From Phoronis ovalis (lineage: Eukaryota > Phoronida > Phoronidae): a DNA stretch of 16,122 bases. Below are positions 9,131-16,122 of this stretch, piece after piece. Position numbers and translations under genes: made by a program. Under the pieces are notes generated by a model. That model was not told the DNA's origin. It ran no database searches and worked only from the letters and a program-made list of their open reading frames with translations. The stretch covers positions 1 through 16,122 of the forward strand of contig JAOXYB010024836.1 of the NCBI GenBank assembly GCA_028565635.1, given 5' to 3'. Each line of letters starts with the position of its first letter. The stretch's first letter is position 1.

Positions 9131-10301
9131 AACATATTCTGTGGAGAACGCTGGCTGCATTTAACACATCTAGCTAAATCATACTTTTATATAACAACTG
9201 CTTATTGAATACATAAATATTATGATTTTAATCCTACAAATTCCCAAAATGGAAATGAACCCAAACACAATAGTTGTATTTAAAAATGTTAAATAAGTTG
9301 CTAATCCCACTACACTTGAGCATGCAGAGAATTCTCCATGCAAAAATTATATAATATTCAGGACTCCAGTAGATAACCTAGAACACAAACCATGTATAAA
9401 ATTTACCTATACACATGTATGGGTTTACATAAAAGTTATCATCAGCCCAGGAATTTGTACAGTACAATATTTTGAGGAGAATACCAAAACAAACAACTTC
9501 TGTGCACCAATGAAAGTAAATATTTTTACATAAAAACATTACACAAAATATGTAAATGTAAAGATGACAAAGGTCTTCTTTAACAAAATATACATATATA
9601 AGTATAACAATCAGTCATATTTTAATATACAAACTAAGTTGTACCACAGAAAAAAGATAGTGGTATGTCATTAAAATAGCAACCAAATTAGACAAGACAA
9701 AGATCTGATTAAAGAAATCAGCAAGTCCATGTAACTATTTACAAAATCACGATTTCTAAAATTAGTACATCATAGAGTTGCTGTTAAGCATAGAGCAGAT
9801 GCAGAACCATTCAACTAACTAATGTTACACTAAAGTCTAGCTACTGCAAGCAGGCAGTTAGGTACCACTAACAATAAAATATGCCTAATTAAGCAATTTT
9901 TCAATATTTAACTTTTGGCACAATAGTTTATGCTGCATTCATACTTTCTGTAAAATGACTGATGGCAGCAAAATAATACTTAGTACATATAAAACAAGTA
10001 GTGCGAATTACCACCTAGAACTTAGCAGGATGTTATAAAAACAGTCCAGGTGACAAGACAGTACAGTTGCACTTATTTACTGAGGACATTCGTCACAACA
10101 AAGTATACGCAGCAATTAAAAAAATTACTGACCAAAACTGTTTTCAAAACTTAATCTGTACTGAACTTAGGAAACTACTCTTCTTTGGCACTAGTAAGTT
10201 TCCTCCACAGATCTGTCAAAATTCAGATTTAACTTGCATTAAATCACGTCCAAAGCACCACTCTTCTATAAAAGCAAGTCATTCTTTCTGGACTATTGCT
10301 G

Positions 10302-10516
10302 TCATCTACTTGTAGCTTTTGATGTAGACGTACCTTGTCCCAAATCTTCAACATTATATTGGGCTAATGATTCTGATAACTGTGAGGATGAGCGTGATAT
10401 AGAATCCATACATAATGTCAGTTTTCTATGAAGTCTTGTATCTGTACAGTCATGAACCAATTCTTTGATTGTCTTTAACAGCTGAATACATGAGGAGACA
10501 ATGCTCATAGTTGCAC
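10302..10516 (-). CDS. TLNRD1: TLNRD1 coding exon 2
   Basis: Acceptor ttttacttttcag on the minus strand ends at 10517. The exon opens GT GCA ACT ATG, completing a Gly codon, and ends at TGA (10304-10302). It encodes the last helices, with IQLLKTIKELVHDC and SSQLSESLAQ, and a Ser/Thr-rich tail. Phase fits exon 1 exactly. Confidence 0.9.
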
Positions 10517-12252
10517 CTGAAAAGTAAAAATATAGCACCTTATGAAAAGATTAAAATTTATTATGCCAGCTACAGTTACTTACATGTTATTTTACCAGGA
10601 AAGTCGCATCTATTTGTCAGTAGTGCAATTGTACAAGAAATGCATTCAGACATTATTATGGCAAAGATTAAAAGTAAGTTTGCTTGGCATTGCCCGACCT
10701 ATCTGAATGAAAGGCCCCAACTCAAACCTTTATTCTATTTCTGTCATATTAGGGCTAAAAATTGGGTAACATTCATGTGAAAGCAAAATGAAGGAAACCT
10801 GTCGAATTTTTTTACATGCAAGTATGTATATATGTATACCTCAAAAATGCTTTATAGAGCTCGTTGTAACAGTGTATGTGCATTCATACATTTTTATTCT
10901 TTTTTTAAATATACCTTCCTACCGGCCCAATATGCTAGGACCATGTCGGGCTAATGGTACACAAACAATTTTTTTCAAATCTGGCCCAATATAACACAAG
11001 TTTACAAAATAACACCAAAACTGTCCTACAGTCATTTAATTTACAACCAGGCAGTTAACAAAATGACTTTGAACCCAATAACAGGAGATTAAACAGGTTA
11101 ATGGTCTAATATTGTTATCTGATTCATAATCTAACATCAGATGTTCAATTAAAATTTCTTTTATCACAATAATGTCTATTTGTCTATTTCCTTAAGGAGT
11201 GAGATAAATTCATCATTTTTTTCTTGCCTGCATGAACTTTGTATGCACAATGAACATCATACTGTGATCAAACATTGTGCCCTTCATGACTGAATCTTGC
11301 AAATAAGGGTTCCTAACATTTTACCACACATATCTATGTTATAAATCCTGGCTGCAAACAAATCCAGACATCAAATTCATTAAAAAGGGGGACATTATAA
11401 TTTTTTCTTGTCACTGCAAAACACAAATTAATATATAAATACACTACCTAACATTTCTTGTTGAATTTCTCTCACATCTGATGTAATGTAAGCTGGAATT
11501 CCAGTGAAATCATCACCTGCTGCAAATGTAACCATTGCATTTCCCGTTGCCATCAATGCTTCTGCGAATGCCAAAACAATATGATGATTCACTTCTGTAG
11601 GTAATAGTTGATATGACTTGATGCTGGTCAATAAAGAACTAGCACTTGAAGTTATACTTTTAAAACATAGCTTAAATTGATTTTGGCTCTGTGGGCTTGA
11701 TACTATTTTCTCGCTAGCATTTTCGCAGCATTCTGTTAAAACTGTTAAATATTTTGACATTTCCGAACAAGTTCCAGAAAGCTCCTTTGGATTAGCGTCA
11801 TGCAATCGATCACAACATAGTTTTATTTCAATATTGGCACGGCAAATTTTGTAGCGATCAACAATACTTGGTTTAGCAGAAGAGCAGTGGGGATTATTTA
11901 TTCCATATAAATACACTGCATGACTGCAGCACTCAATAAGACCTACAACTAAGTCGCTTATTTCCATCATGCATGACTTGATATCACCCCATCTTTGAGT
12001 CTTTAACCTATCAAATATAGTTTGTGCAAGAACGTTCAAGCCTTGAGTCCGAGCTATGATAGTATCTCGACAACTAGAATAGGACTCTCCAAATACTGAT
12101 AGTGTGTCGGTTGTAACAGGACGCAGATCACTTGTCAGCAATAACAGATCTGCAATCGCTTGCATTTTAGCTTGGCAGCGATCACAGGTTGAAACCACGT
12201 CCCTTAGTTGGGTAGTGGACATTACAACCACTTGACAATCTGAACACACCAT
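10302..12252 (-). CDS. TLNRD1: Talin rod domain-containing protein 1 (TLNRD1/MESDC1)
   Basis: Cytoplasmic actin-bundling protein related to the talin R7-R8 rod helical bundles; in vertebrates it works in filopodia and binds CCM2 in the CCM complex. Joined coding sequence 12252-11448 plus 10516-10302 gives 339 residues (human 362). Conserved blocks in order: CDRCQAKMQAIADLLLL (from residue 23), CRDTIIARTQGLNVL, DLVVGLIECCSHAVYL, VDRYKICRANIE, QFKLCFKSITSSASSL, then across the intron MLG/GATMSIVSSC and a final LSESLAQ helix, matching human ILGGAMSVVSACV and LLSQALRE. Start at 12252 has G at -3 and +4; Met11 (12222) is an alternative. It is divergent from GABPB. Helices are inferred from homology. 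Confidence 0.92.
10517..11447 (-). other. TLNRD1 intron
   Basis: 931 bp, phase 1, between Leu-Gly and Ala of the LGGA block. AT-rich, with GGCCCAATAT appearing twice 59 bp apart (10924 and 10983). I see no nested gene. Open frames on the plus strand (10511-10994) show no family resemblance. Confidence 0.8.
11448..12252 (-). CDS. TLNRD1: TLNRD1 coding exon 1
   Basis: 805 nt ending TTA G at 11448 with donor GTAGTG at 11447. Reading through would add only GSVFIY and a stop, whereas splicing restores the conserved LGGA-MS stretch. It encodes 268 residues: the N-terminus and most of both helical bundles. The first ten residues add a CxxC pair (Cys3, Cys6) ahead of the conserved CxxC at 23-26. Confidence 0.92.
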
Positions 12253-12617
12253 AACAACTCGTAATGAGCTTTAAACCATGCTTCGTATTCACTAGATGAA
12301 TATGCCATAGGCAGCCTGCCAGCGTTATTATGAGACTACTAGTACTATCGACCACGTCTTGTAACGGTGTATTACCATTGGAAGTATCTTCAAAATCAAC
12401 GTGAAAATAATACCCGCTTCATTAAAAATCCTGCAAACACAAAGAAAATAAATGTAAACTTCTATAAAACTTCTTGTCCTAGTAAGCCAAATAATTGGAG
12501 AAACGTTTTAGCATACTTACACAAAAATCTAGAGCTTTTGTCTACTTCAATTTTACTAGTGAATGTCCCCGAGAGGTGCTAAAAAGGTGTGGTCAAAATA
12601 AGAGTTCGATGCAATGC

Positions 12618-12629
12618 GTTTGCGCAAAC
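12618..12629. promoter_or_regulatory. Perfect 12-bp palindrome, C/EBP-like
   Basis: GTTTGCGCAAAC is its own complement and contains TTGCGCAA, the ideal C/EBP-family half-site pair. It lies 366 bp upstream of the TLNRD1 start codon. Motif match only. Confidence 0.3.
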
Positions 12630-12896
12630 ACCGAATATCGTACTTTCTCTCGCTAATTTGCGTGATGTTGTAGTAGAGTATTGCCTACTCACAGTTTAAT
12701 CATCCGATAGGAATAAAATGTAATTAAAAAATACTTGACTAAATGCAGAAAATTGCACAAAACATGAAACGAAATAGTATTTGAATTGGCTGAAGTTGTT
12801 CGTAATAATATTGTACGTGAGGAAATGTATAAACTTGACGCAATGTTGGGCGTAGACATATTTCTGACAAGAGTGAATGTGAAAAGTCGACACATG

Positions 12897-12923
12897 CTTC
12901 CGGAACAACAAATGAACTTCCGG
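12897..12923 (-). promoter_or_regulatory. Tandem ETS/GABP-type sites, 20 bp apart
   Basis: CTTCCGG occurs at 12897-12903 and 12917-12923, that is CCGGAAG on the minus strand, the ETS core bound by GABP-alpha. The cores are 20 bp apart, about two helical turns, which suits the GABP alpha2-beta2 tetramer. The first is also a TTCCGGAA palindrome. They lie about 100 bp before the end of a likely untranslated GABPB exon. Confidence 0.45.
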
Positions 12924-12929
12924 TTAAAA

Positions 12930-13020
12930 ATCTGTGCAAGAAAACAAGGAAAAACTCGAATATTTTCGACTAAGAGCATGTTAAACTGAATGTGTAGTTG
13001 AAGAAAAGATATCAAGGAAG
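12930..13020 (+). other. Possible untranslated first exon of GABPB
   Basis: The GABPB start codon is preceded by an acceptor (ttttaatatag, ending 13460) only two bases before ATG, so an upstream untranslated exon is expected. The nearest good donor is AAG|GTAAAT at 13021, giving an exon ending at 13020. Its 5' end is unknown; the ETS pair just upstream would fit a start near 12930. Transcript data are absent. Confidence 0.35.
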
Positions 13021-13462
13021 GTAAATGTATAAAGAGATTAGGTTGATTTTATGTAGATCATGACACTGAAGATAATTTAGAATTTGTCACATGCAGTTTC
13101 CGCTTTAGAAATCTTAAATGGCGCCTGAATTCTACGTTCAAATTGTAAATTTAAAATAAATGTTGTGTACACTTGCTGCCGAGGCTTTGCTTCGTTACTA
13201 TGCTGTAATCTATGTAGTAAGTATGATAATTATAAGTGGAATATCGTGCAATTTTTATTTAATGAGCGCGTTTTTTGTGCAAATAGGTCCTGACAATCAA
13301 GTGAATTCATACTGAATTCTTTATGGGTTTCTGCTGTCTCAAATTGGCTAAGTATAAAAATGTCACCTGCTTTTGAGTTAGCAAAACCCCTGCAACAGAC
13401 TGTCGTGTAGAATTATGTAACCTGTGTACGTTTTAAAGCCACTGAATTGTTTTAATATAGCA

Positions 13463-13570
13463 ATGTCACTTGTCGATTTGGGGAAACGATTGCTTGAAGC
13501 AGCAAAGAAAGGGGATACAGATGAAGTGCGAACTTTAATGGCTAGTGGCGCTCCTTTCACAACAGACTGG
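13463..13570 (+). CDS. GABPB: GABPB coding exon 1
   Basis: Thirty-six codons from ATG (G at -3) to TTDW; donor GTAAAT at 13571. MSLVDLGK is the invariant GABP-beta start. The acceptor tttaatatag ends at 13460. Confidence 0.93.
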
Positions 13571-15494
13571 GTAAATGTGTAAAGCTTTTTAAAATAGGTT
13601 ACTGCTTTATAAAAATCTTCAGGTTTTAGATGAAAAAAAAAACTACTTGTAACTTGTAAGATATTCATAAATTATATATCCTCAAGACAAATAATTAGAT
13701 ACATGGTATAATATCGCTGTAACATGTATTTTTTCAGTGCATTTTCTTTTCATTGTCAAAGTGTATGCCGTTTTTCTTGAAATATGTACCTGTTGTTAAA
13801 TTTCCTACAAACATGGAAAACAAATAGCTTAAATTATTAACTATGTCATTGCCTTTCAGCTTGGTACGTCACCTCTCCATTTTGGATCACAACATGGGCA
13901 TGTAGGTACTGCAGAAGTCTTGCTGCGAGCTGGTATAAGTCGTGATGCACGGACCAAAGTAGACAGAACACCATTGCATGCCGCCTCTCAACAAGGACAC
14001 AATGATATTGTAGAGCTGTTACTTAAACATTCCGCAGATGTAGATGCGAAGGATATGGTAAGTACAGAATTTACAGTGATATTGTAGAGCTGTTACTTAA
14101 ACATTCCGCAGATGTAGATGCGAATGATATGGTAAGTACAGAATTTACCAAACATTTGTGTTCTCTCTGGTAACTTATGCATAAAACTAGACCACATCTG
14201 ATTATAGATAGTAATATATCAGCATAATGTATTGTGAAGTGTGTTACCTCTATTAATTTTCCAAAGACAATAATATTCATTTTTGGATAAACAGATTATT
14301 AAGACAGTTAAAATAACAATGAAACAGAATTATGCAAAAACTCTGTAAAATCTTAATTTTCTTTTGCTAAAATAACTTGACAAAAAATTTAAAATGATTG
14401 ATTATACTAGGTACAGAGGTAACCCATTATTTGGTTAAGTTAGAATCTAATGTAGATACTGTCCAAACTTATGAGACCATATTTCTAAATTGAAATATCC
14501 TTATTTAGCTGTCAGATATTCTGATAGTAAAGTACTAGTTCTTGAATTTGATTGTATGCTATTTCTTTCAACTGAACACCATTAAACTTACTTTTACAGT
14601 TAAAAATGACCCCACTACACTGGGCATGTGAGAAGGGTCACGACCAAGTTGTTAATCTGTTGGTTATCCATGGAGCTGATGTCAACAGTGTAGATAAGGT
14701 ATGTGTAAGAACTTTAACGTTTGGTTTCCTGCAATTTGAGCACATACACTGTCCACTTGACATATGAATTGTACAATTTGTCAGTTTAATCATCATAGAA
14801 TATTTAGTCGCATGTCGCTTTACCTCAGGTAAATGTAAAAATTTGATACCTTCTACTTTTTCAGTACGAAAACGCCATCTATTGGCAAAAAAATTGTTAT
14901 TGTTGCCATGTTCTCTAGTGGTTTCTGTCATAGAGCTAATATTTTATGGGAAAAAATGTTGTTTAGCTGTCTTCATTTACAGAAGATTGATTTATGAAAA
15001 TATTTTCATAAAGAGCGAGAAAGTGTTAAAATACTTTGTGTCAAGCATCACTACTGACTTCCGACTATCTTAACATGCTTTTAAAGGTGGATCCAGATCA
15101 TGGCCAACCATTTAACCCAACTTGAAAAGTTATAGATAATGCTGCGCAGAAATGTGTGGATCTTCCAAAGTCATTTCATGATAACTAATGAGTGTTTGCC
15201 ACACACTATATCTGTATTTGCTGTTCAATTATGTGATAATTTCTTTCAGTTTGATAGAACACCATTAGACATTGCATTGGCTACTGATAGAGCAGATATT
15301 TACCATATGCTGCAAAGTGCTGTGAGTATATATATATTTATATATATACACAGCTTATGCTTCACTGACAAATCTGGAACTATAAGATTATATCATTGAC
15401 TAGAAAATATTCTTATTTTGTGTTTTTTCTTAATATTTTACTTGCAGGACCATTTTCTTGCTGTTTTCAGATTTCACCATTAGTAGGGCAGTAG
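13463..15494 (+). CDS. GABPB: GA-binding protein beta subunit, ankyrin domain (GABPB1/GABPB2-like)
   Basis: Nuclear partner of the ETS factor GABP-alpha (NRF-2); the ankyrin repeats bind alpha and the usual C-terminal part carries activation and leucine-zipper segments. Exons 13463-13570, 13860-14057, 14600-14698 and 15250-15321 give 159 residues, all introns in phase 0. Near identity to human: [61 protein letters not shown]. About 4.5-5 ankyrin repeats: residues 5-34, 37-66, 70-99, 103-132 and 136-159. The likely last exon in the window (15448 or 15471) stops after 7-11 codons and is followed by AATAAA, giving an ankyrin-only protein; exons for the long form may lie beyond 16122. Confidence 0.92.
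13571..13859 (+). other. GABPB intron 1 (coding part), nothing else recognised
   Basis: 289-bp AT-rich intron in phase 0. The minus-strand frame at 13378-13668 is the antisense of exon 1. Confidence 0.75.
13860..14057 (+). CDS. GABPB: GABPB coding exon 2
   Basis: Acceptor gcctttcag ends at 13859; 66 codons from LGTSPLH to DAKDM, covering ankyrin repeats 2 and 3. Donor GTAAGT at 14058. The last 55 bp and the donor are copied in tandem just downstream. Confidence 0.93.
14003..14148. repeat. Tandem 72-bp duplication of an exon end and its splice donor
   Basis: Copies begin at 14003 and 14077 (period 74) and agree at 71 of 72 positions. The single difference is G at 14051 versus T at 14125, AAG versus AAT in the reading frame. 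The second copy holds a second intact ATG|GTAAGT donor at 14132. The near identity points to a recent duplication or an assembly artefact. Confidence 0.9.
14149..14599 (+). other. Remainder of GABPB intron 2, nothing else recognised
   Basis: AT-rich intron sequence after the duplicated donor. The minus-strand frame 14071-14280 is antisense to the duplication and is not a gene. Confidence 0.7.
14600..14698 (+). CDS. GABPB: GABPB coding exon 3
   Basis: Acceptor acttttacag ends at 14599; 33 codons [14 protein letters not shown] ... [10 protein letters not shown], the fourth ankyrin repeat; donor GTATGT at 14699. Confidence 0.92.
14699..15249 (+). other. GABPB intron 3
   Basis: 551-bp intron. 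A weaker CTCF-like sequence (ACGCCATCTATTGG, 12 of 14 positions) lies at 14872-14885. I see nothing else; open frames on both strands look like chance. Confidence 0.7.
15250..15321 (+). CDS. GABPB: GABPB coding exon 4
   Basis: Acceptor atttctttcag ends at 15249; 24 codons [24 protein letters not shown], the last ankyrin repeat, similar to human [24 protein letters not shown]. Donor GTGAGT at 15322. Reading through instead gives 25 low-complexity codons and a stop at 15397-15399. Confidence 0.88.
15324..15351. repeat. AT-rich microsatellite after the exon 4 donor
   Basis: Alternating TA units with one TTT break, directly after GTGAGT. Low complexity. Confidence 0.6.
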
Positions 15495-15910
15495 AGGGGC
15501 CAGAACTATTTTCTGATGATGTAAACTTTGTAAAGACAGTTCTCTACTAAATCTGTTAAAAAATGAATTGCACTGGAATAATTGATTGTGGCAAGCAGAG
15601 GTATTTGAAAAAGTATATATTACAATATTTGAAATGCAAGGTTTTCAGATAACACTTTGTTTTTTGACTCAGAACAATGATGTGAGTTTTCTCATTCAAA
15701 TGTAAACATCTAGAGTAGCGGATTTTAGCAAGTAAGGGTTGAGCTGAACTCATAAAACATTTATTCTCTGTAACCCTGTATTTAAAATGTTTATATTTTC
15801 AAATACCTCTAGTCTACTTGATGTTTTCACTTATCCCATTGCATTTTTTTAGCACGAAATTTGAAAAAATGGTTTTAGAAGCCTAATAAACCTGTTTGTA
15901 TTTATTTTGA
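15448..15910 (+). other. GABPB: Candidate terminal exon of a short GABPB form, with poly(A) signal
   Basis: Two acceptors: acttgcag (ends 15447) and ctgttttcag (ends 15470). In phase 0 the first gives [11 protein letters not shown] and TAG at 15481-15483; the second gives ISPLVGQ and TAG at 15492-15494. AATAAA lies at 15885-15890 with TGTTTGTATTT after it, so the transcript could end near 15910. If used, the protein is about 166-170 residues and stops right after the ankyrin domain. Confidence 0.45.
15885..15890 (+). terminator. Poly(A) signal of the short GABPB transcript
   Basis: AATAAA followed within 10 nt by a GT-rich stretch. It is about 390 nt after the candidate stop codons. Confidence 0.5.
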
Positions 15911-15989
15911 ATGGCATCACAAAAGTGGTTCTGCTGTAATGCTCAAATATTATGTAAAGACTATAGAACTGTTGAATTGGCTTAGCGTT

Positions 15990-16122
15990 TTTTATGCCCA
16001 TCCACCATAGTGGAATGAGCATATTGTCATAGTGTAGGCGTCGTCGTCGTCGTATGTAACACTTTCTTTGTCTCGCGATAACAGCTTCAGTTTTTACCCG
16101 ATCGCTTTCATATTCGGCACAG
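15990..16122. repeat. Likely start of a dispersed repeat, cut by the window edge
   Basis: The layout TTTTTATGCCC, a short hairpin (15994-16022, arms ATGCCCATCCAC and GTGGAATGAGCAT), a run of GTC units at 16040-16053, then CGCGATAACAGC and a CpG-rich tail resembles a repeat family I recall from bivalve and gastropod genomes. Composition differs sharply from the AT-rich sequence before it. The far end is outside the window. Confidence 0.45.

Larger units (their letters stand above)
5546..10301 (-). other. TLNRD1: Likely long 3' UTR of TLNRD1
   Basis: About 4.75 kb directly downstream of the TLNRD1 stop contains no coding signal on either strand and has very few CpG (about 16 by hand count). 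It ends near three minus-strand AATAAA signals at 5564-5569, 5663-5668 and 5738-5743. Other minus-strand AATAAA copies, for example in the TTTATT at about 8702, 7628 and 6560, may give shorter forms. Two Pumilio-type sites UGUANAUA occur on the transcript strand (7968-7975 and 9736-9743), close to chance for this composition. That it is one UTR is inferred from uniform composition and signals; an unannotated intergenic stretch is the alternative. Confidence 0.45.
12253..13462. promoter_or_regulatory. Divergent 5' region between TLNRD1 and GABPB
   Basis: 1,210 bp separates the two start codons, so both promoters should lie here unless TLNRD1 has further upstream exons. It contains an ATTGG box (CCAAT on minus) near 12377, a 12-bp palindrome GTTTGCGCAAAC, two ETS-type sites, and a YY1-like AAATGGCGCC near 13117. 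Open frames in it (12367-12582, 12786-12989 and minus 12689-13015) resemble nothing known to me. Confidence 0.5.

Noticed and set aside
12786-12989. 67-codon open frame in the divergent region
   Set aside because: It covers the ETS pair and likely untranslated exon and has no recognisable domain; three other frames overlap it on the minus strand.
14872-14885. Third CTCF-like sequence in GABPB intron 3
   Set aside because: Only 12 of 14 positions, lacking the flanking bases shared by the two stronger sites; expected by chance in 16 kb.
14638-14931. 97-codon minus-strand frame in GABPB intron 3
   Set aside because: Partly antisense to exon 3 and without family resemblance.
1-16122. tRNA, rRNA or CRISPR features
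   Set aside because: I saw no tRNA B-box or cloverleaf pairing, no rRNA-like sequence and no regularly spaced identical repeats of CRISPR type.

Overview
The window is animal nuclear DNA. Genes are split into short exons with GT-AG introns and long AT-rich gaps, and there are no bacterial-style operons. Three conserved metazoan genes are recognisable: a mitochondrial carrier of the SLC25A45/A48 type, a TLNRD1 (MESDC1) homologue, and the beta subunit of the GA-binding protein (GABPB). Short introns, a LINE 3' fragment, and a right-edge repeat resembling one I recall from bivalve and gastropod genomes point to a lophotrochozoan, possibly a mollusc. I cannot name the species.

Layout. Positions 10-2414 (+) hold the last four coding exons of the SLC25 carrier, with a 5'-truncated LINE fragment antisense in its third intron. 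From 2415 to about 5550 lies a gap with no supportable gene, in which I find two non-autonomous DNA elements. One is a 677-bp foldback bounded by TTAA (3125-3801). The other is a 303-bp element with ~45-bp terminal inverted repeats, an 8-bp target-site duplication and an internal array of ~32-bp units (4463-4781). Two CTCF-like sites in the same orientation, with matching flanks, sit at 2086 and 3861.

From about 5550 to 12252 (-) is TLNRD1: two coding exons (11448-12252 and 10302-10516), a 931-bp intron, and what looks like a very long, CpG-poor 3' UTR. TLNRD1 and GABPB are divergent; about 1.2 kb between their start codons forms a shared 5' region with two ETS/GABP-type sites 20 bp apart just upstream of a likely untranslated GABPB exon.

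From 13463 to about 15910 (+) is GABPB: four coding exons give the complete ankyrin domain that binds GABP-alpha. A candidate terminal exon with stop and AATAAA would end the protein directly after the ankyrin repeats, although the usual activation and leucine-zipper exons may lie beyond the window. A nearly perfect 72-bp tandem duplication copies the exon 2 splice donor. The right edge (about 15990-16122) looks like the start of a dispersed repeat.

The three genes act in different pathways (mitochondrial solute transport, actin/adhesion, transcription) and I see no functional cluster. The novelty is in the mobile elements, duplicated splice sites and candidate regulatory sites. All exon models come from reading frame, splice consensus and remembered family sequences; no search was run.
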